The translations under genes were made by a program, and so were the position numbers. A DNA stretch of 19,780 nt from TMED14 sp965657195 (GTDB lineage Bacteria; Bacteroidota; Bacteroidia; Flavobacteriales; Schleiferiaceae). Every line of letters begins with the position of its first letter. The stretch's first letter is position 1. Where the stretch lies: contig CBFHNK010000026.1 in assembly GCA_965657195.1 (NCBI GenBank), positions 1 to 19,780 on the forward strand, read 5' to 3'. The notes below the pieces were generated by a model. The model was given only the letters and a program-made list of their open reading frames with translations. It was not told the origin of the DNA and made no database searches. Of this stretch, positions 1-7,772 are shown in pieces.

Positions 1-66
1 TTTCTTGTTCCTGGTTTCTTGTTCCTGGTTTCTTGTTCCTGGTTTCTTGTTCCTGGTTTCTTGTTC
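1..66. repeat. Tandem 14-bp repeat (TTTCTTGTTCCTGG, 4 full copies plus a partial)
   Basis: Four identical head-to-tail copies of TTTCTTGTTCCTGG occupy 1-14, 15-28, 29-42 and 43-56, followed by a partial copy (TTTCTTGTTC) to 66. The array starts at the window edge and may continue to the left. Related units (TTTCTTGTTTCTTGG, CTGGTTTCTCGT) recur in the gap between uvrC and the ABC ATPase, so this belongs to a dispersed intergenic family. The units are contiguous with no unique spacers, which excludes a CRISPR array. Confidence 0.95.
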
Positions 67-158
67 GTCAAAGTGCGGCACAGGTGACTAGCAACCAGAA
101 GCCGAAGAGCTAACGAGCTAATCTTGCTAACCTTGCTAAAGGGCGGATGCGAAGCGCG
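67..158. repeat. Downstream region of dxs with 17-bp-type repeat units
   Basis: Positions 110-126 read CTAACGAGCTAATCTTG, the reverse complement of the 17-bp unit CAAGGTTRGCTCGTTRG with one mismatch. It is followed by shortened half-units CTAACCTTG and CTAAAGG up to about 142. Read in the direction of dxs the order is stop codon, motif B, then a CTGGTTGCTAG stretch (about 88-99) resembling motif A. No gene, tRNA or clear terminator hairpin was seen here. Confidence 0.75.
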
Positions 159-1760
159 CTAGCGCTGAGCATCCTTAATCTGCTGCTCGCGCGGAGCATG
201 GTCCACAAAACGGTCCCGGTAGCCGTGGCGATGCAGTGCGATGTGGCTGTAGCCGTGTTCGAGGAGCCAGGTTCCGAGGGCTTGGCCCACGCCGTTGATG
301 GCTTGGGCGTCTTCCCAGACGTGCCAGGTGTGGTGGTTGCGGGCGAAGTAGTGCAGCGAGTTGGGGTCGATGGGCTTGGCGCGGCGCAGGTCAATGACGC
401 TGTGGCTGGGCGCGGCCGCTTCGAGGGCTTGGCTGAGGGCGGTTCCGAGGGCGAAGTGGGCGACACCGGTTCCGGACTGCATCCAATCCATTCCGCCGCG
501 GCGCTGCAGGGGTGCGGGGTAGTGCGGAACCTTGCCCTTCGGGTAGCGAATGATGGACGGCCCGCCGTAGGCTAGGGCCTCCTCGAGGGCTTCGCGCAGG
601 GCGGCTCCATCGCGCGGAGCCCAGATGGCCGTATGCGGCACAGCCCGAAACATTGCCAGGTCAAAGACTCCGTGGTGGGTGGCGCCGTCTTCGCCGACCA
701 TTCCGGCCCGGTCGAGGCACAGAATCACGGGCAACTTCTGTAAGGCCACATCGTGGATCCACTGGTCGAGGGCGCGCTGCGAAAAGGTCGAGTAGAAGTT
801 GACTACGGGGCGGAGGCCGGCGGCGGCCATAGCCGCCGCGGCCGTCAGGCAGTGGGGCTCGGCGATGCCCACGTCGTGCACCCGGTCAGGGAACTGGGCG
901 CGCACCACGTCAAGGCTGCACCCGGGAGCCATTGCCGCCGTGAGCGCATGGATTCGGGTGTCTGTGGCGGCGAGCGAAGCGAGGGCCGCCGCAAAATGCG
1001 ACTGAAAGTGTTCGGGTCCGGGGGCGGTTTCGTCGAGCCCCAGTTCGGAGGTACTTGGGCGGCGGGTGCGCACGTGAAGCACGCGCGGGCCGCGGAGCGC
1101 CAGCGCGCGCTCCAGGGCGCCCACCACGGCGGGCACGTCGTGGCCGTCCACGTCGCCGTCGACCCAGGCCCATCCGAGGGATTCCACCAGGCCGCGGTAG
1201 GCATCCGGCCCGCCGCGGTGCAGGGCGCCGACGTTTTCTTCGATGGCCATTCCGTTGTCGTTGATGACCAGCAGCACGTCGGCGCCCCACCCGCCTCCGT
1301 CGTTGATGGCTTCGAAGACCATACCGCCGGTCATGGCTCCGTCGCCGACCACCGCTACGCGGTGGCGCTGGGTTCCGAGGGCCCGATCGGCGCGGGCAAA
1401 GCCCACGGCCGCCGAAAGCGCGGTGCTCGAGTGGCCGACGCCCCAGGAATCAAAGGGAGACTCGCTGCGGCGCGGGAATCCGCTTGGGCCTCCGGCGGTG
1501 CGGTTGGCCGCAAACACGTCGGCGCGCCCGGTAAGCACCTTGTGGATGTAGGCCTGGTGGCCGACGTCCCAAATAAGGAGGTCCTGGGGCGTCTCCAGCA
1601 CCCCGTGAAGTGCCACAGTCAACTCGGCAACGCCAAGGCTAGAGGCGATGTGCCCCGCTTTGTCGCGGGTGCTCGTTCGGACGTGCTGCTTGGCCGATTC
1701 GGCCACTTCGGACCAGCGGGCTACGGGCCAGCTGCGCCATTCATTCATCAAGGGGATCAC
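159..1760 (-). CDS. dxs: 1-deoxy-D-xylulose-5-phosphate synthase (compact variant)
   Basis: A ThDP- and Mg-dependent enzyme that condenses pyruvate and glyceraldehyde 3-phosphate in the first step of the MEP isoprenoid pathway. Family motifs in order are GHIASSLG, DVGHQAYIHKVLTGR, GHSST, the metal/ThDP motif GDGAMTGGM with NDNGMAIEENVG, DVGIAEPH, YSTFSQRALDQ, DRAGMVGEDGATHHG and IRYPKG. The active-site His, Glu, Arg and Asp residues in these motifs are present. At 533 aa it is short; flavobacterial DXS is usually about 590 aa. The loop after NVGAL is reduced, the usual KGKG...PAE...HAPGKF stretch is replaced by an unrelated segment, AEQH has become AEPH, and the C-terminal helix is missing. 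The GTG at 1760 lies 4 nt after a -7-like box. An in-frame ATG at 1748, preceded by GAGGTGA, is an alternative start giving 529 aa. It could be a diverged paralogue rather than the sole DXS. Confidence 0.87.
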   Translation of the reverse strand: MIPLMNEWRSWPVARWSEVAESAKQHVRTSTRDKAGHIASSLGVAELTVALHGVLETPQDLLIWDVGHQAYIHKVLTGRADVFAANRTAGGPSGFPRRSESPFDSWGVGHSSTALSAAVGFARADRALGTQRHRVAVVGDGAMTGGMVFEAINDGGGWGADVLLVINDNGMAIEENVGALHRGGPDAYRGLVESLGWAWVDGDVDGHDVPAVVGALERALALRGPRVLHVRTRRPSTSELGLDETAPGPEHFQSHFAAALASLAATDTRIHALTAAMAPGCSLDVVRAQFPDRVHDVGIAEPHCLTAAAAMAAAGLRPVVNFYSTFSQRALDQWIHDVALQKLPVILCLDRAGMVGEDGATHHGVFDLAMFRAVPHTAIWAPRDGAALREALEEALAYGGPSIIRYPKGKVPHYPAPLQRRGGMDWMQSGTGVAHFALGTALSQALEAAAPSHSVIDLRRAKPIDPNSLHYFARNHHTWHVWEDAQAINGVGQALGTWLLEHGYSHIALHRHGYRDRFVDHAPREQQIKDAQR

Positions 1761-1764
1761 CTCA

Positions 1765-1772
1765 CAAAAGTA
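1765..1772 (-). promoter_or_regulatory. Candidate -7 box of dxs (TACTTTTG)
   Basis: On the minus strand TACTTTTG is a perfect match to the Bacteroidota -7 element TAnnTTTG, 4 nt before the GTG start of dxs. It coincides with the T-rich tail of the upstream terminator. No TTG/TTTG -33 element is visible at the usual distance, where the hairpin stem sits, so the match may be only a terminator tail. Confidence 0.45.
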
Positions 1773-1798
1773 CGGAAGCGGCCCTCGGGCCGCTTCCG
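1765..1798 (-). terminator. Intrinsic terminator of the efflux operon
   Basis: A perfect 11-bp, mostly G+C stem pairs 1773-1783 with 1788-1798 around a CTCG loop. On the minus strand the stem is followed by TACTTTTGTG, giving a short U-rich tail. It lies 23 nt after the RND pump stop codon and directly before dxs, so it should end the tetR-to-RND transcript. The stem is symmetric but has no U-run on the plus-strand side. Confidence 0.85.
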
Positions 1799-1821
1799 CA
1801 ACGAGAAACTAGTAGCCAGAA
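1799..1821 (-). repeat. Degenerate motif A copy after the RND gene
   Basis: Read with the RND gene, this stretch contains CTGGCTACTAGTTTCTCGTTG. It resembles CTGGTTGCTGGTTTCTCGTAG downstream of uvrC (15922-15942) and shares the 9-mer GTTTCTCGT. It lies between the RND stop codon and the terminator hairpin. Similarity is partial and chance is possible. Confidence 0.4.
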
Positions 1822-4800
1822 CTACTTTGCCGACGCCTTTTTGCTGCGCCCGCGCTCGGTGAGGTAGATCATGACCGGCATGATAACGAGCGTCAGAAAG
1901 GTCGCGAAGGTCAATCCGTAGATTACGGTCCACGAAATCGGACCCCAGAAGATCACGTTGTCGCCACCGAAGTAAATGTCGGCGTCGTTGTGCATAAAGA
2001 GACCGACAAAGTCGATGTTCATTCCCGTGGCGAGGGGCAAGAGTCCGAGTACGGTGGTGATTGCTGTAAGCAGTACCGGACGCAGGCGGGTTTTGCCGGC
2101 TTCGGTAATGATTCCGCTCAGCTCAGCCACCGGAAGGCGGTCGTCTTCGTCGAGGCCCAACTCGACCTTGCGGCGCTCCATCAGCTGGCCCGAATAGTCG
2201 GCCAGTACGATGGCGTTGTTCACTACGACTCCGGCGAGCGAAATGATACCGATCATCGTCATGATGATGACAAAGTCCATGCGGAAGATGATGAGGCCCA
2301 AGAAGACCCCGATCAGCGACAGCACGACGGCGGCCAGGATGAGGAAGGGAACGCGGGCCGAGTTGAACTGACCGACCATGATGAGGAAGATCATGAAGAC
2401 GGCTCCGACGAGGGCTTTCGACAGGAAGCCAAACTCTTTGGCTTGCTCTTCTTGCTGGCCGGTGAAGCTCAGGGTAACCCCGGCGGGAAGCTCTACGTTG
2501 GCAAACAGCTCCTTGATTTCGGCGACGATCGCATTGGCGTTGGCGCCCTCTTGGATTCCGGAATAGAGTGTGATCACGCGCTTGAGTTCGTTGCGCTTGA
2601 CGGCAGAGAACGTGCTCGACTTGCTTGGACTTGCCACGGCCGCGATAGGAACCTGCTTGATGCGGCCCGAACCCGGATCGCGGAAGGTGATCTTCTGGTT
2701 GAGCAAGCTCTCGAGGTTGTAGCGGAACTCGTCAGCGAAGCGAAGGTTGATGGGGTACTCGTCCTCACCCGTTTTGTAGCGGCTGATTTCTTTACCAAAC
2801 AACGCGGTGCGAATGGCGTCGCCGATTTGGCCGGTGCTGAGGCCCAGGCTGCGGGCTTTGGCGCGGTCAATTTCGATGGGAAGTTCAGGCTTGTCGTCGG
2901 CCACGTCCACCTTGAGTTCGTCGTAGCCCTTGATACCTGACGCCTCGATTTGAGCGCGAAGGTCTGCGGCGACGGCAATGAGTTGCTCGTAGTCCTCGCC
3001 TTCGAGTTCCAAGTTGATGGGCGCACCTTGGGGCGGTCCGTTCTGGTCTTTTTCGACGGTGATTACGGTTCCGGGAATGCCCGAAATGCGGTCGCGCAGT
3101 GCGTTGAGGACCAGCGAACTGGCCACCTTATTGCCCTCTTCGTCGAGGCGGTACTTGGATTCGCGGAAGGCGACGACCACCTTGGCCTTGTGCGGCGTGG
3201 GCTGGTTTGAAGGTCCTTGCTGCGGATCGCCGGTGCCCTTCCCTACTTGGGCAATCACCGATTCCACCATGTAGTTGTAGGGCGTTCCGTCCTGTTCATA
3301 GGTGTAGTTGGCGATGACTTCTTCGACCTGCTTTTCGATTTCGAGGGTCACTTCGTTGGTGTACTCAATGTCGGTTCCTTCGGGGAGCTCGAGGTAGATG
3401 TTGGCCAAGTTGGGCTCGTTGTCTGGGAAGAACACGACTTGTGGCGGAACCACCGCAAGCAGCACAAACGAAGCCACAAACAGCACGAGGGTACCCACAA
3501 AGGTCTTCGTGGCGTTGCTGCCCGAGAGAATAACCGAAACCGTCCGTTCGTAGGCGTTCTCGAGCGACGGAAGCACGCGGGCTTGGAAGTAGCGAGCTCC
3601 GGGCTCGATTCCGTACACATAAAACAGAATGGCCAAGCCTGGGTAGGTCAACGTATTACCTAAAGCGGTGAAGCCCAACGCGAAGTTTAAGACGAGACCC
3701 GCCACGCTGAGGACGGCGCCAATTTTAGCCCATTTGGGGCGGTTGACCGTGTCGGCCTCGATGCGCATGAAGCGCGCCGCAAGTGCGGGGTTGATGACCA
3801 GGGCCACGAACAGCGACGACGAGAGGACGACAATCAGCGTGTACGGCAGGTACTTCATGAACTCGCCGATGATTCCGGGCCAAAGTGCGAGCGGAATAAA
3901 TGCGGCCAGGGTGGTCGCCGTCGAAGAGATGATGGGCATGGCCACCTCAGAGGCGCCGAGCTTTGCAGCCTCACGGCCGCTGTAGCCCATGCTCATGAAT
4001 CGGTAGACGTTTTCAACGATTACAATACCGTTGTCCACGAGCATCCCGAGCGCCAGTACGAGTCCAAACAGGACCATAAAGTTGAGCGTGACGCCCATGA
4101 AGCTCAAGATCATGAAGCTGAGCAGCATCGAGAGCGGAATCGCGATTCCGACAAAAAGGGCGTTGCGCAGACCCAAGAAGAATGCGAGCACCAGCACCAC
4201 GAGGATTACGCCAAAAATGATGGAATTCTCGAGGTCAGCGACTTGGCTCTTGGTGCGGGTCGACTGGTCGTTCGTGATTGAAATAGACAGGTTGTCCGGA
4301 AAGTACGCGTCGCGGGCTTCGGCGATGATTCCGTTGATGGTCTCTGAAACCTCGATGAGGTTTTCTCCGCTGCGCTTTTTAATGTCCAGCGTCACCACAG
4401 GCTCATTGAATTCGCGGGCGTAGCTCTCGCGTTCGACTTCGTCAAAAGCGACCTCAGCGATGTCGCGCAGGTAGACGATGGCGCCTTTTTCATGCTTTAC
4501 GATGATGTTTTCGACGTCTTCGAGCTCGTCGAATTCACCGAGAACACGAACGTTGCGGCGGTATCCGTCGACGAGCAGGTCGCCACCTGAAACCGACATG
4601 TTTTCGTACTTAATCGCGTCGGCGATGTTGCCAAAGCTGATGTTAAGCGACTCCATTTTGCGCAGGTCCACCATGATGCGGACTTCTTTGGCGTCGATTC
4701 CGCGAATGTCTACCGCGCTGATGGCAGGTAGGTCCTCGATTTGTTCTTCGAGGTACTCGGCGTAGTCGTTCAGCTGGTCAGAGGTGTACTGCCCCGACAG

Positions 4801-5268
4801 GTTGACGTTCATGATGGGCATCAACTCTGAAATGTTCAGGTCAAATACGTTGGGGTCGGCGGGAAGGTCCTTTGGGAAGTCGGCCGAAGCTTGAACGGCG
4901 TCAACCTTGTCTTTGACCTTGCGCAGGGCTTCGTCGACCGAAACGCTAAAGTCAAATTTGACCTCGATGCTCGAAAATCCCTGGACCGAGGTCGAGGTAA
5001 TCTTGTCCACACCCGAGATGGTATTCAGTTGCTTCTCGAGCGGACGTGTGATTAGGCGCTCAATGTCGATCGGAGCCGAGCCCGGGTAGGGAGTTCCGAT
5101 GTAAATCGTAGGCTGCGAAATTTCGGGGAAGCTCTCGGCGGGCATGCCGCGGTACGCCACGAATCCCGCTAGGGCGATAATGATGGTCAGTACGCCGACG
5201 GTGATTCGGTTGCTGACGGCCCAGTGGACCAGGCCAAATCGGCGGTAGAGTGAAGGTTGTTCGCTCAT
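1822..5268 (-). CDS. RND-family efflux transporter, inner-membrane permease subunit
   Basis: The proton-driven pump of a tripartite efflux system in the AcrB/MexB superfamily. The 1148-aa protein has the typical N-terminal TM1 (about residues 21-41) followed by PTIYIGTPYPGSAP and ERLITRPLE, a first periplasmic domain, TM2-TM6 (about 340-500), a second periplasmic domain and a C-terminal TM bundle. In TM4 the AcrB Asp-Asp pair appears as D412-N413 (LVDNGIVIVENV). In the TM10 region the AcrB Lys position is N1017 (VVVNNAIVLADY). The central loop (about 510-560) carries two extra hydrophobic stretches, and an insert before the last TM (NDADIYFGGDNVIFWGP) is, from memory, common in Bacteroidota pumps. 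It follows the adaptor gene by 5 nt and ends at a strong terminator. Substrate (drugs, bile-like compounds or metals) cannot be told from the sequence. Confidence 0.95.
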   Translation of the reverse strand: MSEQPSLYRRFGLVHWAVSNRITVGVLTIIIALAGFVAYRGMPAESFPEISQPTIYIGTPYPGSAPIDIERLITRPLEKQLNTISGVDKITSTSVQGFSSIEVKFDFSVSVDEALRKVKDKVDAVQASADFPKDLPADPNVFDLNISELMPIMNVNLSGQYTSDQLNDYAEYLEEQIEDLPAISAVDIRGIDAKEVRIMVDLRKMESLNISFGNIADAIKYENMSVSGGDLLVDGYRRNVRVLGEFDELEDVENIIVKHEKGAIVYLRDIAEVAFDEVERESYAREFNEPVVTLDIKKRSGENLIEVSETINGIIAEARDAYFPDNLSISITNDQSTRTKSQVADLENSIIFGVILVVLVLAFFLGLRNALFVGIAIPLSMLLSFMILSFMGVTLNFMVLFGLVLALGMLVDNGIVIVENVYRFMSMGYSGREAAKLGASEVAMPIISSTATTLAAFIPLALWPGIIGEFMKYLPYTLIVVLSSSLFVALVINPALAARFMRIEADTVNRPKWAKIGAVLSVAGLVLNFALGFTALGNTLTYPGLAILFYVYGIEPGARYFQARVLPSLENAYERTVSVILSGSNATKTFVGTLVLFVASFVLLAVVPPQVVFFPDNEPNLANIYLELPEGTDIEYTNEVTLEIEKQVEEVIANYTYEQDGTPYNYMVESVIAQVGKGTGDPQQGPSNQPTPHKAKVVVAFRESKYRLDEEGNKVASSLVLNALRDRISGIPGTVITVEKDQNGPPQGAPINLELEGEDYEQLIAVAADLRAQIEASGIKGYDELKVDVADDKPELPIEIDRAKARSLGLSTGQIGDAIRTALFGKEISRYKTGEDEYPINLRFADEFRYNLESLLNQKITFRDPGSGRIKQVPIAAVASPSKSSTFSAVKRNELKRVITLYSGIQEGANANAIVAEIKELFANVELPAGVTLSFTGQQEEQAKEFGFLSKALVGAVFMIFLIMVGQFNSARVPFLILAAVVLSLIGVFLGLIIFRMDFVIIMTMIGIISLAGVVVNNAIVLADYSGQLMERRKVELGLDEDDRLPVAELSGIITEAGKTRLRPVLLTAITTVLGLLPLATGMNIDFVGLFMHNDADIYFGGDNVIFWGPISWTVIYGLTFATFLTLVIMPVMIYLTERGRSKKASAK

Positions 5269-5273
5269 GGCTC

Positions 5274-6422
5274 TTATTCGGTAATGGCTTTCACCGTTTG
5301 CTTGGGCTGTACCGAACGGATTCCGCGGTCGATGACGCGGTCGCCGGCGAGGATTCCGCCTTTAATTTCGGTGGTTTCGCCACCCACCACGCCGAGGGTG
5401 AGGTCGCGGCGCTCTACGGTGCCGAGTTGGCTACCCTCTTTGGCCACGTAGACATAGGTGTAGTTGGATCCCTTGCGGTCCTGAAGGATGAGGCGGTTGG
5501 GCAGGTATAGGGCAGAATCTGATTGGTAGTCACGCACGTACACGCTGGCGAGCATGTTGGGCTTGTACTGGTTGCTGTTGGGCAGGTTGACGGTCACGCG
5601 AAAGGTGCGGCTGTCGGGGCTGATGAATCCGCCCACGCTGCTGATCCGGCCTTCGCTCTTGATGCCGACCGAGTTGAAGTCCATAAGCACCTTTTGACCG
5701 GTCTTGATTCGGGTCAAGTAGGTCTCAGGAATGTCCATTTCGAGGCGCAGTCCGCCGTTGCTGATCAAGCGCGCTGCGGCCATTCCGGGGGCGGCGTACT
5801 CCCCTTCGCGAACGAAGACTTCGTCGACGGTTCCGCTGAACGGAGCGCGGATTTGGGTCATTCCCACTTGGGCTTCGACTGAGTTGAGGCGCTTTTTGAG
5901 CGACTCGTACTGGGTTTTGGCCTGCAGGTACTGAACTTCGCTACCCACGCCCTGGTCCCAAAGTCGCTTCTGCTTGTCGTACAAGGTTTGGGCGAGTTCG
6001 AGCTGCGTCTTGACTTCGGCGAGGCTCGAGCGCATCACTTGGTTGTCGAGTTCGACCAGTACGGTTCCGGCAGCGACCTGCTGGCCGGCGCGAACGTTGA
6101 GCTTTGCGATGCGGCCCGCGCTCTCAGGATAGAGGCTGACGCTTTGGTCGGACCGAACGGTTCCGTAGACGTTGAATCCATGTTCAAAGGCGCCCGAAGC
6201 GGCTCCGTACAAAGTGACGTTCGACCACTGGGCCGTGGTGTCGAGCTCGGTGAGGCGCTCGTTGACGTCGCGCAAGGCGGCATCGACTTGGCTGCGCAAG
6301 GTTTCAAGCGAATCGCGCTGCGCCAAGAGTTGGGCGGCATCGCCGGTGGCGGAATCTGAGGTTCCGCACGAGGCCAGCGCTGCAGTGGCAACGGCGGCCG
6401 TAAAGAGGAGGGACTTCTTCAT
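5274..6422 (-). CDS. Efflux RND periplasmic adaptor (membrane fusion) lipoprotein
   Basis: The adaptor that links the RND pump to the outer membrane channel. It is 382 aa with a lipoprotein signal peptide: MKKSLLF, a hydrophobic stretch, and the lipobox LASC with Cys19. A helical region follows (about 25-60). The half-lipoyl signature is SAGRIAKLNVRAGQQVAAGTVLVELD, then a coiled-coil hairpin (about 130-175), the second lipoyl half IRAPFSGTVDEVFVREGEYAAPG, and a beta-barrel plus membrane-proximal domain to the C-terminus. Length and order match the HlyD/AcrA-type family. It lies 3 nt after the TolC-like gene and 5 nt before the pump gene, so co-transcription is near certain. Confidence 0.94.
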   Translation of the reverse strand: MKKSLLFTAAVATAALASCGTSDSATGDAAQLLAQRDSLETLRSQVDAALRDVNERLTELDTTAQWSNVTLYGAASGAFEHGFNVYGTVRSDQSVSLYPESAGRIAKLNVRAGQQVAAGTVLVELDNQVMRSSLAEVKTQLELAQTLYDKQKRLWDQGVGSEVQYLQAKTQYESLKKRLNSVEAQVGMTQIRAPFSGTVDEVFVREGEYAAPGMAAARLISNGGLRLEMDIPETYLTRIKTGQKVLMDFNSVGIKSEGRISSVGGFISPDSRTFRVTVNLPNSNQYKPNMLASVYVRDYQSDSALYLPNRLILQDRKGSNYTYVYVAKEGSQLGTVERRDLTLGVVGGETTEIKGGILAGDRVIDRGIRSVQPKQTVKAITE

Positions 6423-6425
6423 GGT

Positions 6426-7772
6426 TTATTCGGGCTTCGAGGTGTTGTACATGCCCAATACTTTTTCGAGGGCAATGCGTTTGTTGAGGGTTTCGTTGGC
6501 GCTCGACAGCATCGCTGCGACCGTTTGCTGGTACTGGGTTTCGGCTTGGCTGTACTCGAGGCTGCTCGACACGCCTTCGAGGAACTTGATCCGGGTCTTG
6601 TCGCGCAAACGCTTGGCAAGGGCCACATTATCCACCTGAAGGCGGTAGGTGGTGAGTGCGTTGTCGTACTCAGACTTGGCCTGAAGGTGCTGGACGGTTA
6701 AGGCCGCCTTGGTTTGCTCGAGAAGCACGTCGAGTTGCTCGACTTTGAGACGGCTCTCTTGGGCCTTAAACACACGGCGACCCGAGGTAAAGAGTGGGAA
6801 CTGTGCGCTGACGTTCCACGACTGAAAGACGACGTTGTTGGCAAAGAATCCGTTCGGATCCCAGACGTTGGCGTCTTCGCTGACGAACTGCTGGGTGAGG
6901 GAGTAGCCCGCGTAGACCTTGGGCATAAAGCTGATGAGGTCGTTTTTGTAGAGCAGGGACTGTCCGAGGCGGCCGGCCGCTAGGACGCGGTAGTCGACGT
7001 GCTGCTCGGGGGCGAAGCGCGCTTGAAGCAACCCTTGACCACCCACGGCTCCGTCGATGAGTTGGGTGAGCGTCGAAGTAAGGACCACATTCTGATCCGT
7101 GGGCAGGCCGCAGGTGAGCAAGAGCATCTTCTCGGTCACGCCGCGCTGCTGGCGCACGTTTCCGAGCGCTGCTTCGAGTTGGCGGGCAACCAGGCGCACT
7201 TGGTCGGCACTCTCGGTTTCGACAAGGCCCTCAGCAGCCATGGCCTCCATTTGGGTGGCTGTGGTGGTGGCCTGCTTGAGGTTTTCGGCAAGCACCTGCT
7301 CGTTTTCGGCCAGAATAACTGCGAGGTGGTAGAACTGCGCCGTCTGCTCGCGCACATCAATTTCGGTTTTCTCTTTGTTCAGCGACGCCTGGTCCCGCAG
7401 CACGTTGGTCGCGAGTAACGCGACAATGTAGCTTCCGTCAAACACCAGCTGGTTGACGCTGAGGTTACCGAGCGAGGTGTAGCGGGTTCCGAACTGAAGT
7501 TTGTCGATGACGCCGTCCCCGTTGATGTCAAAAAACTGTGCGGGGAGCTCGATGTTGTCGGTGTACTGCCCCGCCGCCGTGACGCTCGGAAGACCCAGCG
7601 CGATGTTTTGCCACAGCACCTTTTCGGCGGCGCGCTGCTCCAGGCTGCGAACTTTGTTTTGGGCGTTGTGGGTGCGGGCGTGCTCAATGGCTTGCTCGAG
7701 CGACATGCTTGTTTGGGCGGAACCGGATCCTGCCCAGGCTAGAGCCAGCAGAAAAGTGAACGTGCGAATCAT
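6426..7772 (-). CDS. TolC-family outer membrane efflux channel
   Basis: A 448-aa outer membrane factor with a cleavable signal peptide (MIRTFTFLLALAWAGSGSAQ). The mature protein begins MSLEQAIEHARTHN, the classic start of an OEP domain, and has two long helical repeats, with the second ending in SSSLEYSQAETQYQQTVAAM. It should form the trimeric exit duct of the pump encoded downstream. Residues 82-90 read DINGDGVID, a DxNxDGxxD calcium-loop-like pattern in the first predicted surface/strand region, which I do not recall as general in TolC proteins. The gene overlaps tetR by ATGA (7769-7772). Confidence 0.93.
   Translation of the reverse strand: MIRTFTFLLALAWAGSGSAQTSMSLEQAIEHARTHNAQNKVRSLEQRAAEKVLWQNIALGLPSVTAAGQYTDNIELPAQFFDINGDGVIDKLQFGTRYTSLGNLSVNQLVFDGSYIVALLATNVLRDQASLNKEKTEIDVREQTAQFYHLAVILAENEQVLAENLKQATTTATQMEAMAAEGLVETESADQVRLVARQLEAALGNVRQQRGVTEKMLLLTCGLPTDQNVVLTSTLTQLIDGAVGGQGLLQARFAPEQHVDYRVLAAGRLGQSLLYKNDLISFMPKVYAGYSLTQQFVSEDANVWDPNGFFANNVVFQSWNVSAQFPLFTSGRRVFKAQESRLKVEQLDVLLEQTKAALTVQHLQAKSEYDNALTTYRLQVDNVALAKRLRDKTRIKFLEGVSSSLEYSQAETQYQQTVAAMLSSANETLNKRIALEKVLGMYNTSKPE

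Noticed and set aside
1..66. CRISPR array or phage attachment site
   Set aside because: The 14-bp units are directly contiguous with no unique spacers, and no cas, integrase or tRNA gene is present.
753..1862. Long plus-strand open frame (369 codons) opposite dxs
   Set aside because: It is antisense to a gene with clear DXS motifs, and its translation has no recognisable domain. It is a composition-driven shadow.
1990..2940. Plus-strand open frame (316 codons) opposite the RND gene
   Set aside because: The translation is low-complexity (His/Asp/Glu-rich) and mirrors the RND coding sequence. No start signal or domain.
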